This document shows positions 11,002 to 21,523 of a DNA stretch of 64,000 nt, one piece after another. Numbering within the stretch: position 1 is the stretch's first letter; the number at the start of each line of letters is the position of its first letter. Source of the DNA: Whalleya microplaca (Eukaryota > Ascomycota > Sordariomycetes > Xylariales > Xylariaceae). The notes below the pieces were generated by a model, which was given only the letters and a program-made list of their open reading frames with translations, did not search any database and was not told where the DNA came from. The stretch spans positions 124,001 through 188,000 of the forward strand of contig MU385721.1 in the NCBI GenBank assembly GCA_022497155.1. Reading direction: 5' to 3'. Both the position numbers and the translations under genes were made by a program.

Positions 11002-11576
11002 CGGCCCAGGTAGAAAAACCACGGTTATTTTTTAGAAAAACCACACATCCACTTTGCACAGACGTGACATGGGCTCCCATACAACGTAATATGTAGATCA
11101 GTGTCAATCCTATGTGCACAGACGGCTGCATTTGTGATACTTTATTTTGTACGTATATCTCACGTAAATTCAAGTATTATTGATATATAGGCAGTCGACT
11201 ATAAGGTACTTGAGCTTGCGTATAATATTTAGATAATTAGAAGTACCTTTTTTCAGGTACTTATACCAGCATATAAATTTGACTTGAATATTAGTACTTC
11301 AGACTTAGGTACTTATATCTATACGTAAAATTCACTTGAATAAAAGTACCTACTAAAGGTACTTATATTTGTATATAAATCTCACTCAAATAAAAGTACT
11401 GTATACGCGATAATGAAGAAAATAAAGTGAATAATATCCGATATCTGGGATTGACATTAATTTCTATACTAGTTTGTATGGGAGCTTATGTTGCGTGCGT
11501 TGCCGAGATATTCAGTGGGTAAGATTAAAATGAGTGGTTTTTCTAAAAAATATCCGTGGTTTTTCTACCTGGGCCG
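11002..11576. mobile_element. non-autonomous inverted-repeat transposon (MITE) with 8-bp target duplication, hAT-like
   Basis: The two ends are long imperfect inverted repeats. CGGCCCAGGTAGAAAAACCA starts at 11002 and its complement ends at 11576; similarity continues inward for roughly 130-150 bp (shared blocks ATTTTTTAGAAAAACCAC, GGCTCCCATACAA, TGTCAATCC, CTTTATTTT). Perfect copies of CCAAAATC flank it at 10994-11001 and 11577-11584. An 8-bp duplication is the hallmark of hAT-type (also P-type) integration. No coding frame is present, so it needs a transposase from elsewhere. Its middle is filled by a ~51-bp tandem repeat. It ends about 170 bp before the start codon of the CAX gene and so probably lies in that promoter. 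Confidence 0.85.
11150..11402. repeat. degenerate tandem repeat, period 50-52 bp
   Basis: The sequence GGTACTT recurs at 11205, 11256, 11308 and 11358 (spacing 51, 52, 50 bp), with a weaker first unit from about 11150. Each unit pairs GGTACTTATA with a downstream TTGAATAAAAGTACCT-like segment, so every unit is itself an inverted repeat around an AT-rich centre. The array occupies the middle of the inverted-repeat transposon. Confidence 0.75.
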
Positions 11577-11584
11577 CCAAAATC
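11577..11584. repeat. target-site duplication, right copy (CCAAAATC)
   Basis: Identical 8-mer directly outside the right inverted repeat of the 11002-11576 element. Confidence 0.85.
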
Positions 11585-11749
11585 AAGGATATGAGACCCT
11601 TCTTATCTTTCAGTTTCCCGACATTTGTTGTTTTCCTCTAGCAATTCTCCCAACGCCCACGATCCCTCACATTTCCTGTTCGTTGTCGTCGCTATTTTTT
11701 GTGAGAATACCGAAGGACGCGACGCCTTTGAGTAGGTCAGTAGTTTCGA

Positions 11750-13215
11750 ATGGCGACCAATGGCGGCAACGTCCTTAGGGATCGCGAGAAACGAGTCTCC
11801 CAGAACAGCTCGCGCGAGCCAGCACTCCCCCAAAGCCAACAAGATGTTGTGGACGGGAAGAAGAACCGCCTTGTGCGTGTGAAATCCGCCGGTGAAAGTG
11901 GTCGAGCTGGCATCCATCCCTTCCATTTCTTCCCGATCATTTGGAGATCGTCCTGCTTAATATCGAGCGTCGTCAATATTCTCTGGCCTTTCGTGCCCGC
12001 CGCGCTTGCCGTCTACTACAGGGTTGAGGACCAACATGTACTCAAGTTCAGTTTGGCTTACATCGCCATGGTGCCGTGTGCCAACCTCATCGGCTTCGCT
12101 GGACAGGAGCTGGCCAGAAAGATGCCCCATATGATTGGTGTTTTGACCGAAACGACGTGCGTCCCCACCGTCTCGTGAACATAGTTGTTCGCAGCATCCT
12201 GCTAACGCCAGCATCCATGCAGTACTGGCTCGATAGTCGAAATCATTCTATTCATGATTCTGCTTACACAACACCAATATTACGTCATTCGAGCCGCTAT
12301 TCTCGGTTCAATCCTGGCTAATATGTTGTTATGCCTGGGACTGTGCTTCTTTGCTGCTGGAATTCGACGAGAGGAGGCTATCTTTGATGCTGCCGTCAGC
12401 GAAGTTGGATCAAATCTTCTACTAATAGCGTACGGAGCCAGCCATTCCTCTCTAGTGCCACATAGAGAATTATCGAGCTAATATTTCACAGTGGCCTCGG
12501 TCTGGCGATCCCAACCATCTTTCAACGCTCGATAATAGATTTTGATCTCAACGCAGAGGATATTGAAGCAAGAGTTCTTAGCATATCCCATACCGTCGCT
12601 ATTCTCCTGCTTATCGCCTATATTGTTTACATCTGGTTTCAGATGCACACGCACCATGGTATCTACGACGCCGTCTTCGAACACGATGAGCATCGAGATG
12701 TCGATGGCCATAAGGACAAGGCCAAGGCCAAGCTTACCCTGACTGAGTGTGTTATCGCGCTAGCTGTCTCCGTCGCCCTCGTAACACTCATTGCCATTGC
12801 GCTAGTCCATGAAATTCCGTATATAGTGGAAGAGCAGGGCATTTCAGATCCGTTCATGGGCTTGATCTTAGTTCCCCTGGTTGAAAAAGCCGCCGAACAC
12901 TTAACCGCCATTGACGAAGCTTGGGATAACCAGATCAATTTCGCCTTGGCCCATTGTATCGGTGCCACGATCCAGACTGCCATGCTCAATGCGCCCTTGG
13001 TTGTCATTGTTGGCTGGGGTCGGAATTTCCCAATGGGTCTGAATTTCGAAATTTTCGATATAGTGATGCTGATTTTAGCCATCATCACAGTCGGAAATTT
13101 CCTAAGAGACCAGAGGAGTGATTACCTCGAGGGTTTTCTCTGTGTCGTTGTTTACGTAGCTATTGCTGTGGCCGCATTTTACTTCCCGAACCCTCCCGAG
13201 GCTCTGGAGCATTAA
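11750..13215 (+). CDS. CAX-family cation/proton exchanger, divergent
   Basis: Three exons, 11750-12156, 12223-12429 and 12492-13215, give 445 aa. Introns are 66 and 62 nt with GCTAAC/GCTAAT branch sites. The product has a ~70-residue hydrophilic N-terminus and about 11 hydrophobic segments, with the acidic loop typical of CAX proteins (EHDEHRDVDGHKDKAK) between the two halves. CAX proteins exchange Ca2+ or other divalent cations for protons, usually at the vacuole. The halves carry the two CAX alpha-repeats, but in altered form: TGSIVEII where GNxxELI is usual, and VEKAAEHLTA where GNAAEH is usual. The glutamates and the histidine remain while the Gly-Asn pairs are lost, so ion preference may differ. 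An inserted MITE lies just upstream. Confidence 0.88.
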
Positions 13216-13699
13216 GAGAAGCGGTTGCGGAGTTTCCACTTGCATTTTAAGAGACTGGGATTCGATTCTAGCAAGCTTGGCGTTATTAGGGTCAAAATTT
13301 GGTCGGAATCATGGCATTTTTCAGGTCTCTAGTCAATGTATAGGGTTTATTTGTTTTCGACGTTATCATTGTTGTCGGGTTGCCAGTTGACGCGAACTCC
13401 GTGTTTAGCTGAGGTCGTTGCTATCCATAACTACTTGGGTACTTGCACATAGTGCTATCTGAGATTACTCTGTGCTCATCAACGCGACTGACCGAACTCA
13501 AGCGGCCTAGTAGGCCCAAGCCCAAATTTCAGCTGAAGGCCGACTCTAGCGAAAGGCTTCCGACCCCCCTTTTTGTATACCGCCAGTAGGATCAGAAGTC
13601 CCGTTAATCCAGCAGAACGTTAGAAAAGGAATATTTGTCCACTCCTGACTCACGTTTTCTATCTTATATATACTCAACGTCTTCGTCATGATCACCTTC
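13216..13699. other. intergenic, 3' of CAX gene
   Basis: No gene seen. A B-box-like GATTCGATTC near 13259 lacks the rest of a tRNA. Confidence 0.45.
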
Positions 13700-14430
13700 C
13701 TCTAATAAAATGATATCATCCAAGTTCTGTTTCATATCGCAGCCTCATGCAATGAAGCGAGCCGGGCGTTTGCGTTAGCCAACTTATTGTTTGACACATG
13801 CTTACGTATCGAGTCCGCGACGGCAAGACATCTGGTATCCACGACGAATCGCATGGCACCATTGCATCTAGAGTTGCTAGTGCGAAAGCTGAGCGCATCT
13901 GCTTACAAAAGGAAACATACCATACCGAGCCACCCATTTCTGCGGCTAGATTCAAAGCACCTGGTTCATAAGGGAGATAAGCGGGCGTATTGACATCTGC
14001 ACCCATAGAAAGCGTCGTTTTGAGCAGATTCATCCTGTGTAGCCTTCCCTCCGCAGATGTAGGCTGCCGTCCACAGGCAACTTGGAGAGCTATCATTCCA
14101 CCGCCGAGGGCTGATTGATTGATATCAGCACCCCTTTTCAGCCAATATGGCACTAACACTTGATCCCCTCGCTTGCCTGCAGCTTGTACTACGTAGAAGG
14201 GGTAGGCGAGTACTGCTATGTCCAGATCCTAAATGTATGCATTGGCATCTGCGAGATTGCGCAATACCTAGATAGTCTATGTCCACCTCCCGCATAGATG
14301 AGAAATGGTACCTGTGGAGACCACGATTTAGTAAGATCACTGTATGCATTGATACTTTTTGAGATGTGCTTGATCAGCAAAGCTTCCAGCCAATCAGCAG
14401 CTTCAGCTATGACTTCAAGTACGAGCATAA
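13700..14430 (-). pseudogene. ankyrin-repeat protein gene remnant
   Basis: Minus-strand frames at 14428-14216 and 14230-13716 together encode ankyrin-type units: AEAADWLEALLIKHI, then LDIAVLAYPFYVVQAAGKRG, LVPYWLKRGADIN, GMIALQVACGRQPTS, LLKTTLSMGADVNTP and GALNLAAEMGGS. Candidate splice sites exist (for example GTATGT at about 13923), but I could not join all segments in frame; one junction meets an in-frame TAG after ADANAYI. The 3' end reads sensibly in another frame (LAVADSIRKHVSNNKLANA). It is either a multi-exon gene that I cannot resolve or, more likely, a decaying fragment of a large ankyrin protein. Confidence 0.5.
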
Positions 14431-15714
14431 AGAGTCACCAATGTCTCCTATTGGAACTCGCGTCATCCTTAGAATCTCTTCTACTTGTAGTTACTCTAAA
14501 TTAAACTTGATTGACTTGAGGTTTAGCTATGCTAGAGTGGAAGATGGCCTGTTATATATACACAATGCTACTATTCGTGCATTGTACTATACCAGCTCTT
14601 GACATTCAATCTAACAGACTTCACTAAAGTATAAATTAATTGTTCCAGTGCTACTGTATCTTCAATTACTGCTACTGTAATATGTATAATGGATGGTGTT
14701 GTGCTATGATGGAATACAAGGTGTAAAGAGTGGTCTTAGTTACTAAAGGGTGGGATCGAAGGGATAAATATTAATAAAATGAAAAGAAAAGAGATTCGGA
14801 AAGAAATATTCATGTCGAGGACTAGCAGGCTTTCTTCCAATGCTCCGTATCAAATGATTATTATTTGGGTTTAAGTGATACATGTAATGGAAAATATACT
14901 GTGTTAAATGCTATAATACCAAAAGCCATCTAAGGAACAACTTTAATATCCCGTCCTAAAATGGTACTTAGGCTTCCATTCATAGCTAACAACCTAACAT
15001 TATAATTCTAACTATAAGATAGATCGTACGTATATGAAAGTTACGCCGTTAAATCACTCAATTCTTGACTTCAAACAGTTGTTTTAGTTATACTTTAGCA
15101 GAAGCCTAATTTATTATTTGCCATGCGTATCTGCGGGATCAAGGTATGATTACCATAGATGATCTGTTGTTGATAGACCAAACTTAGATTTATATGCGTG
15201 TAATAAAGGCAACTACGGATTTGAGCATAGTAAACATTGTAACACTTTGTGTATGTTGCATCTGCCTAAAACGCTCCCAGACTCAGTTGCAGGCAGGCAG
15301 ACACACAAACGATAGGTCTATACCGCTTAAAAGTATATGAAGTTGTTGGTGGTTCTAGGTTACTCACACATCCTTCAGATATTTAAACTAGTGGTTAGCT
15401 TTGAAGAGAGAGATGGTCACTTTGCACGATGCTCTGAAAAGAAGTGGGAATAAGGCCTGGATTTCTCTAGTACGGAACTATCTGTGTTAAGCAAGTGCGT
15501 TCATAGTTCAGGCTTAGGTGTGTAAAGCTGCGATTGCTGCAAGGTGTCATATTCCATGAAATCTACAACATACAATCGACAATGCCACTACGTGGTGTGG
15601 GGTACCCCTTTTGCTACCTACTTAAGTAGGTATGTGGTGGGATCTTGCTTAGTCAGCCACGCTTCTCTCGTGGCACAGCTCTAGATTGCATGCTCAACAT
15701 GTTCTCGGAATGCA
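14431..15714. other. AT-rich intergenic region
   Basis: No open frame above 60 codons on either strand from about 14610 to 15700 and no recognisable element ends. Confidence 0.5.
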
Positions 15715-16224
15715 TTATTGGCAATCAGGACGCGCCCATCTCTCTAGATCTTCCATAGTCAACCTGTACATAGGATGACCCTCCTCGAGACTTGGAGCCT
15801 GCTGTCTTCCAGTCGGTATTCCGCGTTGCCCTCGGACCGGTCGACTTGATCCGCTTGCATGTGTGGTCGATCGCTTCTCTACTCCATTGCCCTTATGTCC
15901 TCCGGCTTGGACTGCTGGGCCTGATGGACTTTTGTTGGTGTCAGCGACACTTGGCTGCTTCGCTGTTTTTCCCTTCGTTTGCTTCTGGGGGTGCAGCGTC
16001 CTTGCTTGACTCGATGAGCCGTTTTGTGCCTCGTCTGTAGGTAACGGTAACGATTGGTCGGCTCGAGTATCAGTCGAGCTTGCTTCTTTTGCCTTTTCTA
16101 GGCGGCGTCTTGCCCGCTGGCGTGCGCGACGTGAGATCCCTTTACCGGGGCTCGCTGGCTTGTATTTCTGCTCTACACTGGGCCGATTCGGCTCTGCTGG
16201 TGCTGTGCGAGTTGTTGACGACAT
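15715..16224 (-). CDS. hypothetical basic, low-complexity protein, 169 aa
   Basis: ATG at 16224 (the open frame extends a few codons upstream without an ATG). The product is rich in Arg, Lys, Ser, Gln and Pro with a strongly basic patch (SRRARQRARRRLEKAKEASS, residues about 30-50) and no hydrophobic core, so it should be largely disordered. It closes with an ordered-looking tail, MYRLTMEDLERWARP. I recognise no family. Other frames on both strands are also open here, so coding status is uncertain. Confidence 0.4.
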   Translation of the reverse strand: MSSTTRTAPAEPNRPSVEQKYKPASPGKGISRRARQRARRRLEKAKEASSTDTRADQSLPLPTDEAQNGSSSQARTLHPQKQTKGKTAKQPSVADTNKSPSGPAVQAGGHKGNGVEKRSTTHASGSSRPVRGQRGIPTGRQQAPSLEEGHPMYRLTMEDLERWARPDCQ

Positions 16225-18136
16225 ACCTGGCAAGGCTTGACGATGTACAGTTGAGTAGTGAGTTGCTGGTGCTGCACTGTGCCGACCGTGACTGTCGAAT
16301 GATGTACTTGGTTGCTTGTTAAACCGAGACTGCGAATGTCGTCTATGTGGACTGTGTCTTTGTCGTAGTAACTCCGGTTAGTACCTATTCGGACAGTGTA
16401 CAAGGAACTTAGGTAGTGCTTTGGAGTTGTGGGAAAATCGTGATGCCTGGGTGTTTGTGGAAGAAAAGTGGAAAAAAAGAAGATATGGATTGCTGAGGTT
16501 CTAGAATGTTGTGTGGATAGACCACTTCCATTCACTACACGTATACATTGCCCTGCCTCAAGAAGTTACAAAGGGGTGGGGCATGGTAGGAATCTTATTC
16601 CCCAGTGAATAGAATATGAGAAACCCTATTAAGCATATGTGTCATTGTTCATCCTTGTTGTAATGTACCTTTGAGATGTTTGCACATGATATGGTTCGTA
16701 GATATTCCGCTTGCTGGTACCGTACTTGCCATTGTTGTCACCGTTGAAATACCCAGCTAAGACTATCTGGATGGCGGAAAAGAAATCAGGCACCTAAGGC
16801 CAGCGGAATATTAAGAAATGATTTCAACGTGGCATAGGTTTGCATCTAGCAAAAGAGCATTTTTGTTTGCTGAGTGGGTAACTTCTTAAATATTATCCCT
16901 GATGAGTACACAGGGCTATTGTGTGCTGCCTTAACTTGACTTCGCTGCCTTGTTTGGATCTGAGCTTAGCAAGCTATTGTTGAAGCTAGTCGAAATTGGA
17001 AGGAACAGGTAAACGAGGGACATGAATTCTTCTTTTCAAGTCTGTTCATAATAATAAATATTCTTCATAGACACATTTCGTAGTTTAAATATATATGAAC
17101 GTAATCTGCCTCGTCTGGCACTTGCACTGGATGCCAAACCTGCCCAGCCTTGGTACGATCGAGTTAAAATCCTGGCGCAAATCACCAACGAGCAAGCTTA
17201 ATGAAGGAATCGCCTATTGCATCTTGAATTATTCTGATATCATTATGTCCTCTTCGAACCTCACTTTACTCATCTATGCTACAGCGAAATATGTTCTTTA
17301 GCTATCCCTATCTGCCGTCATTCCTATCCGTCTTATCGAAGCTGCCGTAGTGTAGAACGAGATATCTGAAGGGGACAGATTACCCCGTCATTAACCAAAT
17401 TATATTTCATTTTCATTAGCGTGATTAATATTTAGTACATATTGTTTTTTGGATTGCCCGCTTCACACATATATGCACATGTTCGCAATCCTGAACCTCC
17501 TCACCATAATGCTAGGTACCTGCTATAAATTACAATGGTAACTTGTAATTTTCAATCTAGTATTCTTATACACATTTTCTTGTGAGACCAAACCTACCAC
17601 AATCAATTTTTCAAAGAAGAAGCAGCATATTGCTAAGGTCCAATTAGAATGAGGTTGTTAACTCGTAACGAAGGAGGCTCTAACGAAGAATCATTATACA
17701 ACTTAGAGAGTTGGATTACTCAGACTAATGTCATAAGATAGGTAGGAAACTTATTCACTTGGCTAACACTTCGATAGCAAGATGGTATGATGACGGCACA
17801 AGACGATGCAGGCTAGCACAATTGGAACAACTAAAGTCCGTGAGGCTGAGGATGCAAAGGAATCGGAAGAGAAGAAAGCGGAGTTGAAATTACTTGACCT
17901 GTCTCAGGCGTACCACCTCAGGCATCGTTCACGGCAAATGCAGAATCATTCAACCCTCTTGAGTCACCCCTTGCCCACATCCTCACCGCAGACATGTCTG
18001 TGACACGTCAGATATTCAGCCGACGGCTTGCTCTTCTATTCTGTCGTTTTGAAGTTTACCTACTCCCTAAAATTCAATCGTCGGTTTTGCAACTTCTGTT
18101 ATGCTACCTTGATCGGGCCCACGGGCCAGCCATTGC
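16225..18136. other. intergenic, no supported gene
   Basis: AT-rich. A 65-codon frame at 17806-18003 is rich in Glu/Lys (EAEDAKESEEKKAELKLL) and resembles the charged tails of pogo-type transposases, but it is too short to assign. Confidence 0.4.
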
Positions 18137-18141
18137 AGTTT
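18137..18141. repeat. target-site duplication AGTTT, left
   Basis: Five-base direct repeat flanking the LTR element, matching 20384-20388. Confidence 0.85.
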
Positions 18142-18359
18142 TGTCACAGAGCCAGGCTCAGAGGTTGTTATAGGGGCTGTTATAGGGGTCCACACGGATC
18201 AACAGTTATACCGATCCGAGGCTCCATTAGGGTATAACTAGGGCCCTAGGCCTTCTTATATACAACTGGTTTTTCCTCCCCTTTAGAGCTTATAATAATA
18301 GTCAATTTAAGACCTCTTATTTAGAGCTGCGCGCTGTCCTTTTAGTTGTAAGTGTGACA
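18142..18359 (+). repeat. 5' LTR (218 bp), RIP-mutated copy
   Basis: Same length as the 3' LTR. I count ten differences; at all ten this copy has T where the other has C, and seven fall at CpA in the less mutated copy. There is no G-to-A difference on this strand. Confidence 0.88.
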
Positions 18360-19896
18360 GTTATGAGCCCGGTTGCCGCTTAAGCTGCTGATTGTGCTGT
18401 CTGCCTGATAATTAATAGCGCGCAGCTCTTTTTTTTAGCTTTCGTCCGATTTTTTCGATTTTTTCGATCTTTTGATTCCATTCCTAAATTATCTGATTTC
18501 TCCAAGATTGCTTAAGATCTTTTAGCTATAGAACTATTTATTATTAACGATTTTAACGCTTCCGTATTTACTAACGTTAAGCTTACCTACTTTAACGATT
18601 GGACCGATTGGTTTATTTAGTTACGCATTTACGCTCGCTAGCGTGGCCTATGGGATTAAATCGATCCCGATGTTTTTAATAGTAGCTATTATCCGCCGTC
18701 GGGAATTTTACGGGCCCTTATGTTCGAGTTAGTTAATCTAATTAAAACTATCTGTTGTTAATAGAAATATAAAAATTAGGTTACTGCATAAAGGAAACTT
18801 AATAAGGCTGTACGGGATATTAAACTAAAGTTTCTAACAATTTTTATACGTAAAAATCTTAAAGCTAAATATAATAACGAGCGTAAGGACTACCTAATAA
18901 AATTAACCGAATAATTCTCAACCTCGTCCCGATATATAGCTATTTAAAATTAGATCTTAGCTACTGTTATTTCGAAACTCCTTTTAATAGCCCTTTTTAA
19001 ACTGGACCTCCTTTAAAATAAAAAGCCTATAATTTAAAAGATCTTACGTGCCCTAAAAAATTAGCTAGCCCTATTAGATCAGAACATCCTAAACGTCGTA
19101 CGCGTTAGGTATTTTCGAATACTTTAATCGGCGCGGCTAAGCTCGATACGGCCTAAAACTTAACTTAATAACTGGAGAGAAGCTTATATTAAAGCTAAGG
19201 CTTATAATATTCCTAAAATTTAGAGGCAGCTAGTTATACAGAATTTCCTAAGCTCGTTTTAAAAGCTCTTACCAGACTAAGCTAGTTAGCAGCTTATAAA
19301 ATTAGCGCATTATAAAGCCTTAAAAATCCCCGAGATATCCCTAAAGTAGTACGGAAAATAATTCGGCATAATCTTTCGGCAAAAAAGCCTAATCGATAAT
19401 AAGAATCAGATATTTATAACACTCGGCAGCACAAAAAGCTAATCTGGGAGCTTCTATTATCCCTATATGGCTAATTAGTTACACACCTACAAATAGCCTT
19501 CAGAAAGTTACAGGAGGCTTTTATATGCCGTTAATAATACCACTTTCTCGAAACTCTTTAATCTCCCTGATCCGATATAATGCTTTATTATTAAAAAAAA
19601 GCTTAATATGCCTTAATAGGCAGAGTTAAAAACAAAGCTCTCTCAAAGGAATTAAGGAAATCAGAAAAATCTTAAAATTCCTGACAAATTTGTGGGCTAA
19701 TAGTAATATTGCCAGGGCGGTAAGCGTAAGGCTGACAAGGCTAAGCTCCCTGCTAACCTGCCGAGCAATTTTTCCTTTTTGTATAATCGATTAGTATATC
19801 GTAACCTGACAGCTGATATATAGTTAAGGTGCTATCGTTACATACCCTAGAGATCCCCTGGATAACGATCTATATAAGGGGAACCTCCTTAGGGAG

Positions 19897-20063
19897 CTTT
19901 ATAAGTGCCTCTTACGCATTCCTAAGGTCAGACCCCTTTAGGAACTACTAAGAGAGCCTGGGCTTTTACTTTTATTTTTTCGATCAGTGGCTTTGTAAGT
20001 GCCTCTTACGCATTCCAGAGGTCAGGCACCTTCTAGGAACTGCTGAGAGAGCCAGGGCATTTT
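19897..20063 (+). repeat. two-copy tandem repeat inside the LTR element
   Basis: Units 19897-19967 and 19991-20063 share TAAGTGCCTCTTACGCATTC, AGGTCAG, AGGAACT and GAGAGCC. The upstream unit carries extra C-to-T changes relative to the downstream one. It lies just before the 3' LTR, beyond the gag-like part. Confidence 0.8.
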
Positions 20064-20165
20064 GTTATTATTCAGAGCTTGATCTTGGCAGCCTCGGGGG
20101 TGGGGAGAGCCTGGAGGAATAGGCCTTCAGGATACCCTCAGGTCATCCTGAACCCCTAGGGGGTG

Positions 20166-20383
20166 TGTCACAGAGCCAGGCTCAGAGGTTGTTATAGGGG
20201 CTGTTATAGGGGTCCACACGGATCAACAGTTACACCGATCCGAGGCTCCATTAGGGTATAACTAGGGCCCTAGGCCTCCTCACACACAACTGGTTTTTCC
20301 TCCCCCTTAGAGCTTACAACAATAGTCAATTCAAGACCTCCTATTTAGAGCTGCGCGCTGTCCTTTTAGTTGTAAGTGTGACA
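20166..20383 (+). repeat. 3' LTR (218 bp), less mutated copy
   Basis: TGTCACA...TGTGACA termini, preceded by a CCCTAGGGGG segment. It preserves CACACAC where the 5' LTR has TATATAC. Confidence 0.88.
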
Positions 20384-20388
20384 AGTTT
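20384..20388. repeat. target-site duplication AGTTT, right
   Basis: Matches 18137-18141. Confidence 0.85.
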
Positions 20389-21045
20389 TCTTTACCAATG
20401 AAGGCCGCAGTAGGTTGAGGCGTCAAATTCGGGCATCTCGCCATCGAGGGACCAAGCACAGTAGGTTATTATCACCATTGGGCACCATTATGTGAAGCAG
20501 AGGCGGTAGTCGTTTATCCCACATCAGATAAGTACAAATGGATGGTATCGGTGGTGATGCTCCCCCGATAATTAACTGAGGGAGCTTACATTAAATCAAC
20601 CCAAGCCTCGTTCAATTTAACCATGCCCAATAGTATGTAGCCGATAGCCTAGATTCCAGGCTCTCTTGTAATTTAGGATGATGTGAAGCACCCCAAGTGC
20701 CTGGCTCGCGGCATTTATGAAAACCAATGAATACATAGGAAGGGCATTTGCCGAGAGTCTGCCAATCTGCCACCCATAAATATTATATTATAATCCTACT
20801 GAAGTCAGTGGTAGTCATGAGCTGATTGGTGCCAGACCTAAGCCGCCTTCACTTCTATTCATTATTTACTCCTTATGCCCCGCTGTCTAATTTTAGGTCT
20901 CCCGCTTGTAAGATATGTATGGCAGTCTTAGAATAAGTTAAGTAGTTCTATAGATACGGGTTTGCGCCTTCTCATTTCCCCTTTTGAAATCCTCAGCTCG
21001 TTTTGCTCTATTGTTAGTACTGTCAAGATCAGACTAGTCGCAAAG
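20389..21045. other. intergenic, promoter side of the DUF1996 gene
   Basis: No ORF of note. Probably the promoter and 5' leader of the interrupted DUF1996 gene. Confidence 0.4.
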
Positions 21046-21523
21046 ATGAAGCTGCTCTCAGCTATCGCGCTCATCGCGCCTGTTCACGCCGGCCTCCGCT
21101 TTCCATGCTCAACCTTGACTATACAACGCCTCGACCCCGTCGTACAACCTGGCATGAATCCGTCTGCCCATGTTCATCATATCGTCGGCGGAAATGCCTT
21201 CAATGCTACTATGACGGGTGATGTTGGTGCCAGGGCTACCTGTACTACCTGCCAAATGGCGGAAGACTTTTCTAATTATTGGACTGCACACTTATATTTC
21301 AAACATCCTACTAATGGATCTTATCACCGTGTGCCTGTTCTTCCAGTTCAACCCTTATTAGGCGGTTCGAACGGCGCTCAAGGTGGACTTACTGTCTATT
21401 ATACTCAGTTCGACTTGAGTAGGGATAATATTCAACAACAACCTATTACAGCTTTCCAACCGGTAATATCATTAAACGCTCTGTCCTAACGCTTTCCAAT
21501 TTCTAAAAACTTTTCAGGGGTTT

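Larger units (their letters stand above)
18142..20383 (+). mobile_element. short Copia-like LTR retrotransposon, RIP-mutated, Gag-only
   Basis: Two 218-bp direct repeats (18142-18359, 20166-20383) start TGTCACA and end TGTGACA, and AGTTT is duplicated outside both (18137-18141, 20384-20388), defining an intact insertion of 2242 bp. The 1.8-kb interior is very AT-rich and full of TAG/TAA codons. At 18591-18680 the plus frame reads FNDWTDWFI*LRIYAR*RGLWD with TAG at positions compatible with former CAG; this pattern of spaced Trp residues and GLWD is typical of Copia Gag. There is room for Gag but not for protease, integrase and reverse transcriptase, so the element was probably non-autonomous even before mutation. 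Confidence 0.88.

Noticed and set aside
11150..11402. CRISPR-like array, given the regular spacing of GGTACTT
   Set aside because: The units are continuous degenerate tandem repeats inside a transposon, not constant repeats with unique spacers, and the genome is eukaryotic.
13255..13275. B-box-like GATTCGATTC on the plus strand
   Set aside because: No A-box or paired stems upstream at tRNA spacing.
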